64,000 nucleotides of DNA from Balanoglossus misakiensis (GCA_040954595.2 CM082587.2:2480001-2544000); one strand, 5' to 3'. Shown: positions 51,601 to 63,904, numbered from the stretch's first letter. Notes: a model not told the origin generated them from the letters alone. A program made the numbers and translations.

Positions 51601-54160
51601 CCAGGTGCTGAGTTGTGTCAGCACGGAGAACGAGTCGGAAGATGTGAAGAAAGACCTTGAGGTGCAGTCCATAGAGTATGCAACCGTCTCCCCGGTTGCC
51701 ACGGACACCTCTCCTAGAAAGACAGCAGGAATTGCAGGTAAACTTTACCAAGAAAACTAAAGTGATGAAGACTAAATTTCCTCCCATCATTTTGAAACTG
51801 GATTTTGCTTTGTCTTCATGTTAACACTGTCAATCTGTCTTTCTGCAGTTCCATCAATGGATTCAATGAATGCCCGTGCCAAGATTACGTCAATTTCCAC
51901 TCAAAGTCTTCCTCCGCTTGAGCCAGGAATCCGACTAACCAAACCGTTTATGTACAAGGGACATCATATGGACCTTGCACTAGGTAAGTTTACTGGTGCA
52001 AACTGGTTGGGCCAGATCACCACTTGTTGAATTTCTCGGTGAAGGCCTGGTAGTTTAATAACCATATAATAGAAAAGACTTGAACTACCGGGGTAAAATT
52101 TCCAAAGACACTACAGAAAAACATTGCCTAAACTCCCAATTCCTTATCATTTCAGGTCCAGTTCCCAGCCCTCCAAGACATGCGCCCTCTTTGGCTGGAC
52201 GCACAGAAAGTCTGATATCCGAGAAGGATGCCTCCTCCATCCACGTCACCATGCCGACCATGGGATCAACCGATCGCAGTGGACTGGCGACACCGGTAGG
52301 CTTCTACCGCAGAAGTCCCGCTCAGCCCGTCGGGATGTCAGGGGCTACCTCTGCAAAACTGACATCTTCTCCATATCCTAGTGAGGATATTGTAAGTACA
52401 GGATATGTGCTAAGTTCTATTTTGTTGCATAGACTTTGCTTTTTAAGTCACAGTCATCAACTTTGTACATGTATGTTACTCAAGTTTCTTTGCAACATCT
52501 ACTCACAAACTGGAACAATCGTGACATTGTTTTCTGTGTTCAGAGAACTATCACAATTTCAGATTTTATCGTGATGTTTTTTCCTTCATAAAATAAATTA
52601 AACCATGATACTAATGTAGCCACTGTTTGTTTGTCCACAGTCTATATATCTTTGCACAGAGGTATATCAATCATATTACAATAAGTATCAACTAACCAAA
52701 CTGCATGTTGTGCAAGCCATGCATGTGATGAGAATAGTTTTGCAAGATTCCTCCACTTCTCCTGCAAGCTGGGATTGCAATTAAATACTTCCTGTGCCCA
52801 GTTTAGTGTGAATACATGTATTGGTATGGTTTCTACCCTGATAGCCCTACACTTGCTCCCCTTACCGTACAACCCATTCCCCAAATTTGACATGATCTGA
52901 CGTCTTTTCTGTCACTATGCATCTATTTGCATGACTTGAGTCATTTAAAAAAAAATAATTCAGGCATTTAATTTTTTTTTTTTTTGCGTTAATTTTCAGG
53001 ATGGAACTGAGGATCAGTACCCCCTGCATGCTGTATCACCGTCTCTGTCAACCCACGTACCCAAGCCACCCATAGGCACACCCAACACTATCCCACCCAA
53101 GACAGGCTACAGTGTAAACGTCAAGCAGGAGGATGGTTGGTCGCCTGCCGGGCCCTTCACCCCATCAAACACCCCGATGGCCGTGGCACCAATGCCCAAC
53201 CCGAGCCCATCCAGCCCGGAGAAGACACAGCTGAGAACAATAACGGAGGCCAACAGCGAGATGTCAGCTTCGTTGAATCGGGAGAGATACGCCGAGGCTC
53301 TGATGTACTCACCGTCGCCTCCCCCGAGTCTCTCGGTTCTTCCGCCGAAATCGGAAGGCACTACGGTCAGCTGGTCACCAGCTTTGGCCAATTCCAACAC
53401 ACAGAGTCTTATCCCGCAGGTGTCGGAGAAGTCCAAGCCCTCCCCTATCCAGTCTTTCCACACGGTCATCCTTGAGGCTCCTTCACCAGAGCCGTGGCCA
53501 CAGGTGGATGAAAGAGACTATTACAACATTGTCCAGAGCCCGGATAGCAGTAAGAAATCTGCACAGTCAGATTTAGCGGCTCAGAGGTTTGCTGAGCAGC
53601 AGGACCTGGAAGACATCGCGCCGGCACCAGCCCCGCCCCCGCCTTCTCCGGAACCCAGGGACCCCCAGTCAAAGGAAGAAGACGAAGAAGAAGAGCCTCA
53701 GTATGTCAACGAGAATGTCGACGTTGGGAAAAGTTCATCAAAGTCATCGCTTGCTCCACTTCAAGAGGAAGGAGAAGAGGAAGAAGAGGAGGAAGATGAG
53801 GAAGAAGATGATGATGGACAAGAGATGGAGTTACAGATTGCAGGTTTGGTGATTGCTGATGATGGAGATTATGACCAGGGGCAAGAGGATCATGTGATGG
53901 AGACAGCTGGGTATGACATGACTGTAACAGTAGAACCGCCAAGCGATGCAGAAAATGAGACGGAACCAGCCGAGAAGCAGGCAGCAACGGGAGCTGTTGA
54001 AATGACCAAGGAGGTTATTAGTGAACCACACGAGCCCAGCACTGAAGGTCAAACAGCAGACATTAGCGAGCAACCTGCTGAACAGACTGTGGGTGGGGAT
54101 TCAGGTGATCCAGCCCCAGAGGGCCAAGAAGCTGAGGAGAAGCCCAAAGATGAACAGTGA
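48680..54160 (+). CDS. Unrecognised 924-aa largely disordered protein
   Basis: Eleven exons join in frame: 48680-48836, 48993-49137, 49313-49585, 49741-49831, 50186-50215, 50667-50797, 51030-51095, 51388-51737, 51849-51983, 52156-52391 and 53000-54160. The ATG is in a good context (GTCCACCATGCC). The N-terminal half has several protein-like segments. These are a short block with DDYGFDAKDRFPSPDPYLF; an aromatic block (VFDWEDLKQNWTDTFVASNY, then YIWCP) followed by a basic helix rich in Lys/Arg; and a possible helix LNELLNLPRDILLEVLQHTK followed by SKEKIHSILRKILPQL. A Tyr-rich stretch (DLYHPRALYYMDDQV) comes next. The last exon (386 residues) is Pro/Ser-rich, then strongly acidic with runs of Glu, then Glu/Gln-rich to the end, so it is likely disordered. 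No enzyme or known domain was recognised. A scaffold, cytoskeletal or ciliary role would fit, but only the upstream X-box hints at it. Confidence 0.85.
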
Positions 54161-54400
54161 CACCCCTGAATGTTCTGTGATAAAAACAAATGTTTTGTTG
54201 TTGGTGTATGTGGTGGCGCTATCACTAGCAATCTTTCCTTGACAACAAGGGGTCATGAAGTTTTACATCTGCACTGCAGTACGAGAGTACTTCAGAAGAC
54301 TGACCTGCATCAGATCTTGCATGTGTATACATATGTATACACACTGATCTCGTGACTGCAGTAGTAAAATACCGTCCGTGGAGTGTAAATATCCGAGAAA
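54161..54400 (+). other. 3' UTR of the 924-aa gene
   Basis: Non-coding DNA from the stop codon to the polyadenylation signal. No introns or motifs were seen. Confidence 0.55.
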
Positions 54401-54406
54401 AATAAA
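54401..54406 (+). terminator. Polyadenylation signal of the 924-aa gene
   Basis: AATAAA 240 bp after the stop at 54160, in AT-rich DNA. Confidence 0.6.
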
Positions 54407-57047
54407 ACATTCCAATTTTGAATTAACACTTTTGATTAAGCATTTACGTTACACAACTTTCTTCTAGCATTAATAATCTCTTCTTCCATTGTACAAATCT
54501 TTCGTTTTCCAATTCAGTTTCCTTCCTTACTCTGATCTTCCTACCTTGATGTTACAATAGACATGGATATCACGGAAAAAGAATTGTGAAATATAATATT
54601 GTGTCTACACATGCTTGTACATTTTTTGTTCTCGAAGTGTGATTTAATTAAAAAAAAAACTAATACCTGTCAAGGATGACTTCTATTGATTCAGTGCACT
54701 TTGTTGATAACTGAGGCAGTTTGAACTGATTGCTCCTGCCTGTCTATTGGTTGGTAGTATATCTTCACAGTTCATTCATGGTATACAGTGTACCCCTTGC
54801 TCAGTAGTCAGTGTATATGCAGAGGGGTTCCGAGACAAAATCACAGCGTACTGAGGGTTAGAACTCATGGGTGGGGGTGGGGTGGGGGCTTAAACTAAGA
54901 AGTACTCGAAACACAAAGTAATTTTTTACAATATATGTTTTATTTTCCTGGCAATATCGCAAACTTCAGATCCATAAGTACAAACTCTAGAGCAATGTGT
55001 AGGTACAGGTAATGCGCATACAACTGTCTACACAAACACGTTTCATATCAAAGTATTAGCAGTGAGTACATAAGCAAATATGCAAACATTAGTTCCACTT
55101 TGTCACTATTTTTCACCTTCACAAAAATTACACCAATAAATATCCAAGATACAATATATGGTATCTTCAAGAGGTAATTTTGTATTCTAGCAAATACACT
55201 CAGAACAGATACAGTACAACACATTGCTTATGAAACACACTCAGAATGTTATGAAGAAATGTGTTGAGATGTAAAATTACCAAGCAAGGCATTGCAGTAC
55301 AGGTTTACACTAATAATGGAATATTCCCATCTTTTTGAATAAATATTAAGGGAGAGTACCTAATGTAATTTTTTTCAGCACCTGTTGAATTCAATAATTA
55401 TTGCTGAAGGAGGTCATTCATGTACTTGTACCCACAAATGTCAAATGGACATTCCTCTGTCAATAGCAAAGTTAAGGCACAGTGAAACTTGAAATGTGAA
55501 TGTTCCTACAATGTTCTTGGAGCCTCTTCAACTAGGATAATAATACTGTTTGACAGATTTGGTGGTTTTTTTGCTGTTTTTGGTATTCCAACCAATGTGG
55601 TTTTTGTGTGGGTTTTGTACGCATGTTGGTGGTGTGGTTATACACGAATTTTGGTGATTTGGTACCGTTTTGTACGCTTATCTCTGACAACTCAGTGAAA
55701 AGAAAATGGTATATGATAACTGTAGCTGTACAATGTAAACCTGTCACCACTCGATTAAGTACAAATACAATTTTCTGTATTTTTTAAAGAAAAGAATAGT
55801 TTTTAATGGCAAGCTCACATTTAAACTACTTAAATACATTTGTTATTTTACTTTTCCTACTTATTACTAGTCACGTTCAGCTGCGTACAGTTCCACGCAG
55901 GGACTCGGACAATAATTCAAGGATCCTCACTATAAAATTGACATATAAAAATGGTACAGCCCAAGACTTTTCGTCAAAAACATGATTTGTATTGCTTTGA
56001 AACTGAAACTGTTCCTCAAAATATCTATTACAGTCATACACTGTATAGGGTCAATATTCAGTTTAGATTGAAAGGTCATAGGTCACTACAAGTAATTAAG
56101 ATGACCCCATTCGACCTCTCATAAAATTATGAGTCACCCAGCCTGACAGTGCTGCAATATCTTACCATCACTGACTCACGACTACAAAGAATCTGAACAC
56201 CATACATCATTTCTAAAGAGACATTTACGAGTCTGTACAATGACCCATTTTAAAATACGTGACAAGCAATGACATCATAACTATAAACACAAATCTTTAA
56301 AAATATATATATATAATATTAAGTACTACACACACCAGGACATCAGTTGAATTGGCAGTTACTTATTTTCTCATGGGAAATACTTCACTTTGTAGGAATG
56401 GGGAAAGAAGAAAAATATTCCTTAAAATAAAATAATTCACTTTATCAGAAGAATATTCACATAGACATTGTATTAACCATCAAAATGTACATGTCATGAG
56501 TTTGTCAATGGCAACATAAAAATATAAATTAATTAAGTAATAATCCATTGTAATCTTTAACAATAATGCAGCATATTGCCGCTATTCATATTTTGATTTT
56601 CAAATTACTTGACTGCACAAAACATTCTGGCATCAGCTAAGGTCCCCTATATATAAACTCCTGAGGATTAAGTTTGATTTCCTTTCTGAGATATCAGCAG
56701 CTTCCTTGAGTGGCCACCAGAAATCTGGCTGTCATGTGTGTGACAAAAAATGCCCTATACTCAGCTACACAATTCCAAATCTCAGCCAAAGACATGATTA
56801 ATGTCAGGTATATTTTGTTACTTCAGAAAAAAGGACAGTTTTTATGTTGTGCATAGCATGCCCAAGTTCTACTGGTCATGAATGTCAACACATACAGCAG
56901 CGGTCAATTCTCGGCGTACACTATGTACAGTAACTGTGGGTAGCTATGTTTGGTTATCAGGAGGGCAATTAACCTTGGGCGTTGCTTGCCAACACAGTCA
57001 TTTTGATCTTGACAGTAGACACACCCCCCCCCCTGAAAAAGTTCAAA
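54407..57047. other. AT-rich intergenic DNA
   Basis: CpG-poor and AT-rich, with no supported coding exon. Its right end should include the 3' UTR of the HAD gene, which is transcribed toward it. Confidence 0.45.
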
Positions 57048-58155
57048 TCACTTCATCTGCTTAATGTGCTCACTCAACTTCTCCAAAGTGAAGCCCTTAG
57101 TGACCAGAAAGGCCTTGTGGCCAAACTCTCTGGCCGAGTCGACGTTGTTGCGGTCATCATCCAGAAGGAAAATCTGCTCAGGTTCCACCGAGATGTTGTA
57201 TTTCTCAGACAGTTCGGCGACCACAGACGCGATATGCTGCAGCTTTCCGGCCTCAGGAATGTCTTCCACGGGTAACCAGTCCGATGAGCTGCCACGGATC
57301 AGTATCTTCGAAACATCACTAAAAAGACACAAATTATATCATAGATATAAATCTGGGATTTGCATGTTGAATGTCAGGTTAACTTAGGATCAGATTTATC
57401 CGTAAAGCCCAGAAAAAAAAAGACTTGGAGGAAGTGCATGATTATGGCATTCTGTTTTCGTCTGAAATGGATTATGTCACGGATGTGACTGTGAGCGGAA
57501 ACACAGCACTGGCTGGGAAAGGGACCGGACTTTGATAAACTGCCAGTGACCATACCATGCAAGTCGACTTCTGCGTAGTGTTGAGTGGCCATATCCGCTC
57601 GCATGATGGAAGCACAGACCCATGCTATAATAATACCGTCACAATCAAGTCAAATATCAAGATCTGTATTTGATAGATGCATTCTTGACCGCTATAGTGC
57701 TTTAATTACGTCATATGATTACGTCATCTTACTTAGCAACGGTTTCGTACTCGTAGTAACCCCCAGCCATCAACAAACAATCTCGATCACAGTGCGAAGG
57801 CGTGGCCCAATTTGCTAATCATAAAATCGGGTTAAAAGGACACTCATTCATTTGTTGTATTGATATGATTGAGTGATATGACTTACCAGGTTTTGGGCAG
57901 AGATTGCTCCAGAACGTGCCGGATAAGTGATATTTGGCATGAAAACGTGACTACACAGACATGCAGGCCAGACTCCATACACGGTGGTATCAGCGAGACC
58001 ATCGACGGCCTCACGTGCGGTACGAGCAGATCGGGATCTCGAGTCCAAAATCCGCCAGTGTGAATGTTCAGGAGGGTCTCATCAAAATCGAAAGCCAGAA
58101 CCTTTACTCCCTTGCTCTTCAGCAGCCGCACGATGTGACGCGGTGTGTTACTCAT
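57048..58155 (-). CDS. HAD-superfamily hydrolase/phosphatase-like protein
   Basis: Two minus-strand exons (58155-57887 and 57318-57048, phase-2 intron) give 179 aa. Motif I is LAFDFDETLLN near residue 24, with the nucleophile Asp and acid/base Asp of the DxDxT signature. Motif II is VVTFSCQ (Ser/Thr). The Lys of motif III is probably that of GKLQHIASVV. Motif IV is FLLDDDRNN with the metal-binding acidic pair. HAD proteins use a phospho-aspartyl intermediate and mostly dephosphorylate small molecules or proteins. The close spacing of motifs I and II leaves no room for a C1 cap, so the active site may be open and the substrate large; that is inference. All catalytic residues are intact. The substrate is unknown. 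I recall similar short HAD proteins in protists and invertebrates but cannot name a family. Confidence 0.9.
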
Positions 58156-58488
58156 AATGTTCCTCTCTTCATGTTCTGGGTGCCAATAAAGCCGGAATGC
58201 GTTGTGTAATATTGTGAAGAATGATTGAAATACGTTGAACTACAACGATTCCTCCCACAGTAAGACCGAAACTATACTACCACCACTTCGTAGAATTAGA
58301 AAACATGGCTTCCGTGTTGTCAGAGGTCAAAGGTTATAGGTAACGAAGATCTGAGACCGTCTGTGCATGGTGGTTGCTAGGGCTAGGTCGGTTCGTTCCC
58401 TGAAGGCAAAACCTGGTTGCTCCTTCCAGTCCCTCCCACCATGTCACTAAGACTTGCCCCCAGTGTTCCATCCACACCAGAATGTAGT

Positions 58489-58530
58489 CTGTGTGTGTGT
58501 GTGCGTGGGGGGGGGGGGGGGGGGAGGGGT
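58489..58530. repeat. (TG)n followed by poly-G
   Basis: Alternating TG is followed by 18 consecutive G (58507-58524). Such runs are prone to length error in sequencing and could form G-quadruplexes. Confidence 0.85.
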
Positions 58531-58645
58531 CCCACTGCACTCTTGCAGGGAGTTGGGTGTGGGCTGTAATATCTTCAAAATAGGCCTAATATAGAATCTT
58601 AATTGAACTGTACGTACAATATGACATTAGAGACATGTAAATATG

Positions 58646-58656
58646 TTTATTTTATT
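58646..58656 (-). terminator. Overlapping polyadenylation signals of oxygenase copy 1
   Basis: Read on the minus strand, AATAAA occurs twice with a shared base, about 25-35 bp after the stop at 58680. This would give a very short 3' UTR. Confidence 0.5.
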
Positions 58657-58679
58657 TAATACACAAATCGGCACTTAGG

Positions 58680-60487
58680 CTAGAACCTATAGGTTGCTCT
58701 AAACCTATTCTTCAGATGTTCCCCTGCTGTGAGTGGTGGATATTTATCACTGCCATCAACACACTTGATGACACAGGAGTTGTCAGGATTGTAGAAATAA
58801 ACGATGGACTGTCGCTGTGCTTGCTCGTCGGTTTCCGGCATGACAACACGGTGTACCTGGAATGATATTTATTTATGATTAATGTTATTTTCTTTTTATT
58901 GTGGTTCAAATAATTGCAGATAAAAGTACCAGATAGTGAAGTTGTACTAACATTTGAAATCAACTTATCTGATGTCCACTTCTGCATCAAATCGCCGATG
59001 TTCACGACTAAAGTCCCTTCAATAGGGGTCGCAGGGATAAACTCGCCAGTTTTTGATTTGATCTAACAGGATAAACGCAGAAATGGTAGTCAAGATCAAG
59101 TGTCTCGCATTCCTTACCCCCCTAACTTGAACACATACGTGCCATGTATGAGAAGATGAACTACCGTCACCGTCTTACCTCAAGTCCACCTTGATTGTCT
59201 TGACAAAGAAGCGTGACAGAACCGAAGTCGGTGTGTTCTCCGAACCAAACTTGACCGGATTTGATTTCCTTTCTTTCACGCGGAGGAGGGTAGTAGCCAT
59301 ACCTCAAAATCGTTTCGTTATCTGAACTACCGGCTTTCTTGTGCCCCTTCACAAAAAGAAACGGGTCCTGCAAGAACCCAATTCGACAATCATCATGTCA
59401 CTTTATGTAATTGTAGTCTAACTGAGACTCAAACGTGGCGAAAGTTATATATATATAATCTTGTTCTACCTCCAAGTTGAGTCCTCGTCCAATCACTTCT
59501 AATAAACGATTTGCCAACTGTCTAAATTTATCGTACAAAGCCAAAGACGTTTCCTTGAATTCTGGTACTTCTTCGCCAGGCACTCCCTGTAAATAATGAT
59601 TAAAACATAAATAATCCTGCACAAGAATATGAAATAACCAATAACCAAAATGTCGAAAGTGATATATCAGAGATTCCTACCAGTGCGACACATCCAGCAT
59701 TAAAATCGTAGCTTTCGGCGAAATCAGGAGGCCTTTTCAGGTTTCGACTGTAAGGAAAGCGCACGAGACCATGAAGAATTATATATTTCCTTTGAAAAAT
59801 ACATGTTTTATCATTGCTATACAGCTTTTAATCATTTTTCATTCATTCATTTTTCTTCGTTATAACCATTAAATGTTTACATACTGCCCTCTTTCACGCT
59901 CAATATAGCCATGGTTATGTGATGCGATTTCAGTCCTCGTATACTTGGACTTCAGTTCCGTTGGGAGGCCGAAGAACTGTCTGGACACAGAAAATGCACG
60001 GTCAATCTGTCAAGGAATAATCAATAAATCAATTTATTTTTATATTTTTATCGCTATTTTAACTAGGTGTAGGCCTATATTCTATTGTATTCTATCTGCA
60101 ATATCAGATATGTCCGAACTGCTGCATAGAGGTGCATGGATAGTATTTCCGAGGCTGGTTTACAAATTCTGAGGCTACCCCTGGCGGGATCATAACTGGG
60201 TCAACGCGACCTTCAGACTAAACTCTGACCTTCAAAGATCCCTGCTATCGCTATTAAGCGTCTGGTTCTCGCCCACTCGTCCTTATAGCTGCTACTCATT
60301 TCGTAGGTAAAATTACCTCTTCCTCTGGTATGCCGTGGTTAGACAAATACAGAAAACCAGTGGTTGTCAATGCATCCCGGACACTGCCGATAAGGTCATC
60401 GAATCTGTCTGTGTCCGGCGTGCTACGGTCCAAACTATAAGCAGAGAAATCTACGACAGGTATTGCTGTAACATTTGCCATAGTCAT
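58680..60487 (-). CDS. 2-oxoglutarate/Fe(II) oxygenase, IPNS-like, tandem copy 1
   Basis: Seven minus-strand exons, 60487-60317, 60006-59885, 59747-59681, 59586-59470, 59367-59179, 59062-58952 and 58856-58680, give 317 aa, a normal length for the isopenicillin-N-synthase-like group. The N-terminus has IPVVDFSAYSLD and GFLYLSNHGIP, the DIOX_N block. The catalytic core has EHTDFGSVTLL (Fe ligands His and Asp) and, in the last exon, VHRVVMP (second His) followed by RQSIVYFYNP, whose Arg-x-Ser binds 2-oxoglutarate. All metal and cosubstrate residues are present. Soluble enzymes of this group oxidise small molecules; no animal substrate can be named. The gene is a direct tandem repeat of the one at 63456, with the same seven-exon structure. 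The start could also be the second ATG at 60481 (MANV), which is the one conserved in copy 2. Confidence 0.94.
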
Positions 60488-61012
60488 GTTTGTTACTGCT
60501 TAATGAGTCACTTAACGTCTGGCAGTCTGGTGGTGACAGAGTAAGGTCTGCACATGCGTGTTGCACTTTAGGGTCACTGGAGAGTATATCACGCAGGTTG
60601 TCACCCAGTCCAATGTTAATTTATTTTTCACTTGAACATTTTTATTCATATATATCAATGTTAAGATTATACATCATATGTTTATTTATTTTAAAAGATA
60701 CAGGTCTAAAAGCATATTTTTGACCTTATGTCGTCCAACTTTCACCCCAAAAACTTCTGAAATTTGGGGGTGAAATTTGTGCTTCTCAGATCATGTGTAA
60801 CAGTACTACCGTTTTTCACACGAAATTACACACATGCGCATGAAAAGACGATTGTCGGCAAGATGCAAAACAAGCAATCCCACACAAAAACAAAACAAAA
60901 AACTCCCGGCATTACAAATTGGTAAATAGAAAGGACTCGTGTGAGTTTCTCGTTATATTTAATGAAAGCCATTTTGCTGATGAACTTTCATTGTACCCAA
61001 CAGACAGGACAT
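60488..61012. other. Spacer between tandem oxygenase genes
   Basis: About 520 bp holding the copy 1 promoter and the copy 2 3' UTR. Minus-strand AATAAA words at 60681-60690 could end copy 2. No gene is present. Confidence 0.5.
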
Positions 61013-61243
61013 TTAAAACTTATAGGTTGCTTTAAACCTTTCCTGCAAAAAATCCCCTGACTTAATTGGTGGATATTTATCACTGTCGTCAAGACACTTG
61101 ATGACGTAGGAGTTGTCAGGATTGTAGAAATAAATGATGGACTGTCGGTGAGAACTTCTGGCTTCTTCGGTATCCGGCATGACAACACGGTGTACCTGTA
61201 ATTGAATTAGACATACCCAACGTCTGGCATTAGAGTGAATGTG

Positions 61244-61295
<52 letters not shown>

Positions 61296-63456
61296 TCGTC
61301 ATCATTTCTGTAATTATTATTTTATCATTTTACTCACATTCGAAATCAACTTATCCGCTGTCCATTTCTGCAACAAATCGCCGAGGTTCACCACAACAGT
61401 CCCTTCAATAGGGGTCGCCGGGATAAACTCACCAGTTTTTGTTTTGAACTGAGGATAAATGCAGAGATGGAAAATAAGATCAAGATGGTCGAGGAGGTTA
61501 ACAACTTCTGATTGCATTATTATACAATGTTACGATTCCACCGTCCGTTTATTTCATTGTTTTGTGAATATAGGCCGAGAGAGAGTGAAGATTTATCGTA
61601 ACATGCTTACCTCAAGTCCACCTTGATTGTCTTGACAGAGAAGCGTGACAGAACCAAAGTCGGTGTGTTCTCCGAACCACACTTGGTCGGCTTTCACCTC
61701 CTCTCGTTCACGCGGAGGAGGGTAGTATGCATATCTCAAAATTGTTTCGTTACCTGGGCTACCGACCTCCTTGTGCGCTTTCACAAAAAGAAACGGGTCC
61801 TGCATAAAACAAGAAAACATTCGACAACATGTCGCTTTGTGTCAGTCGCAGTGCAAGCTGCGTAGTTGTGAAATTGAGACCGTAACGCGAATTCAAAACA
61901 CCAATATCACAAGCAACACAACCAGAATTGCCCATACAAATTCTAGAAGACGGAGATTTATTTTGCTTTGGTGTGCGTTGTACTGTTTATTCGCTTACTA
62001 TAGTATAAGCTTGGTGTACCTCCAAGTTGAGTCCTCTTCCAATCACTTCTAATAAACGATTTGAAAGCTGTCGAAATTTTTCGTACAAAGTCGAGGATGT
62101 TTCCTTGAATTCTGGTACTTCTTCTTCGCCAGGCACTTCCTGTATTAAAATTGATTGACACCATATAAGACTCGTTCATGAACTTACATCGATGTACTTT
62201 CGGTGGTATGGCCTATGGGGGTTTTAAATTCGACATTTTAGGACAAGAGCGTGTAAAATGATGTTGCTTGAAAGAGCCTGATGGATTCTTTCCAACGGAA
62301 GTACGAGGATGTAAATTCATGTAGGGGTTAACCAGCATGGTTATTCATTACCGCTACATTCAGCAATTGCTATCGGACTATCATCCCGAATTGAAAACGA
62401 AAAGTTGTAGTTGCTCTACACACAGTATATGTGGGCGCTTGTCACTGCTGTATAACTTTGAGTTTGACGGAGAAATGGATGTTCCTACCAGCGCCAGCGT
62501 GTGACATGCAGAATTAAAATCGTAGCTCTCGGTGAAATCAGCAGGTCTTTTCATGTTGCGTCTGTAAGAAAAGCACACCAATGCAAACATTTGTCAGAAA
62601 TGAATATGTAGCTTTCCCAACTAACTGTACATCGAGTTTACCAAGTTTTTGAAGCATTCAGTATATTGAGTGTTTACTTACTGTACCCTTTCACGTTCGA
62701 TGTAGCCATGGTTGTGAGATGCACCATCTGCCCTTGCATACTTCGTCTTCAGTTCCTTGGAGAGACTGAAGAACTCTTTCGACACAGAAAATGCACGGTT
62801 GATCTGTAAATAACACAATTTGGTGTTTTATATAACTTTTCTGTGCGATGACATGTATCTAGATATGAGAAAAAGTTTAAGCGTTTTCGAGGCGCATAAA
62901 TAATACCTTAACTGTGCGCTCTTCAAGCAATAATGTAATAGCAAACCAGTCAAATGGTTCGACGTAACACGAACCCTTTGTTTGAAAAAAAGAACATTGA
63001 AATGTTCCAGTGGCTGTTTATTCACGTGTGCTCGTGAGAAGGTGCACCAAAGTAATTGTAAACCAGACCTCGAAACGGTATCCATGTACCCCTGTACGGC
63101 AGTTCAGACCTGTTACCAAGCAACAGTTGTTTGGAAACGCAAAACAACAGACATTGGAGCACAAAGTGGATTGACGACGCGTTAATTTTACGTCATTTTC
63201 AAACTTTTTGATCATATTGCATCTAATAATATAGACTCGACCACTATTCCGAAAAAGAACTACTACTCATTTTTAAACGTAAAGTTATTACCTCTTCTTG
63301 TGGAATGCCGTGATTCGATAGGTAAAGGAAACCAACGGATGTCAAAGCATCCCGGACACTGCTAATTAAGTCATCGAATCTGTCTGCGTCCGGCGTGCTA
63401 CGGTCCAAACTATAAGCAGAGAAATCTACGACAGGTATTGCTGTAACATTTGCCAT
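61013..63456 (-). CDS. 2-oxoglutarate/Fe(II) oxygenase, IPNS-like, tandem copy 2
   Basis: Seven minus-strand exons, 63456-63292, 62803-62682, 62561-62489, 62139-62020, 61799-61611, 61448-61338 and 61195-61013, give 320 aa from the conserved MANVTAIPVVDF start. The ORF stays open upstream to an ATG at 63591, which would add 45 residues not present in copy 1; I prefer the shorter form. Fe ligands (EHTDFGSVTLL, VHRVVMP) and the 2OG-binding HRQSIIYF are intact. Differences from copy 1 include two extra codons at the end of exon 3 (SACHTLAL against AGCVAL), one extra Glu in exon 4 and two extra codons in the last exon. The two copies are similar throughout and have identical intron phases (0, 2, 0, 0, 0, 0). 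Both look functional, so this is a recent tandem duplication rather than a gene-pseudogene pair. Confidence 0.94.
61244..61295. repeat. (AAC)n microsatellite in an intron
   Basis: About 17 AAC units between the last two exons of oxygenase copy 2. Copy 1 lacks it at the same place. Confidence 0.95.
63112..63124 (+). promoter_or_regulatory. X-box-like motif with one-base spacer
   Basis: GTTACC-A-AGCAAC has two perfect half-sites with a one-base spacer, which RFX sites tolerate. It lies in the first intron of oxygenase copy 2. Confidence 0.3.
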
Positions 63457-63904
63457 AGTCACATTTGGTACCGTGTATTGACTTTCTCTTAACTTCTGGC
63501 AGACTATCAACGGTGTGGTGGTCCTTTTGCTGCGGGGAAGGATCGGACCCTGGATGTAATCTGATGGATGTAATCTGATTCCCTGCCCCATTTCACCTCA
63601 TGGCTGCGCTGTGGCATTGGCTGTTGTAAATGTGGCTCCCATTGGTCAAACTAAACGAGTTCGGTGATTGGGTGAAAGTTTTTTTTAACAAGGTGCTCCC
63701 CAGTCCCCACATTTTGACTGCGGAAATACTTGGGTTTTAAAAATACAACACAGTCATGTCGTTAGAGGTGTACGATACGCATGCGCGGCACTACATCATA
63801 GTGAAACGCAAGTGATCGTCGACACTCTCCACAAAGCAACAATACACAGGCAACACAAGTTGATTGACGTTTGACGAGACTGGCGCATCGCACCACACGT
63901 TACT
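63457..63904. promoter_or_regulatory. Divergent promoter interval, oxygenase copy 2 and next gene
   Basis: The start codons of oxygenase copy 2 (-) and the next gene (+) are less than 450 bp apart, so promoter elements must be shared or close. An NRF1-like word, ACGCATGCGCG, is at 63777-63787. No TATA box was recognised. Confidence 0.4.

Larger units (their letters stand above)
58156..58679. other. Spacer between HAD gene and first oxygenase gene
   Basis: It contains the HAD promoter and the 3' end of the oxygenase gene. A TG-rich stretch followed by a run of 18 G lies at 58489-58530. No gene is present. Confidence 0.5.

Noticed and set aside
53107-53987. Minus-strand frames opposite the last exon of the 924-aa gene
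   Set aside because: Shadows of a Pro/Ser/Glu-rich coding exon.
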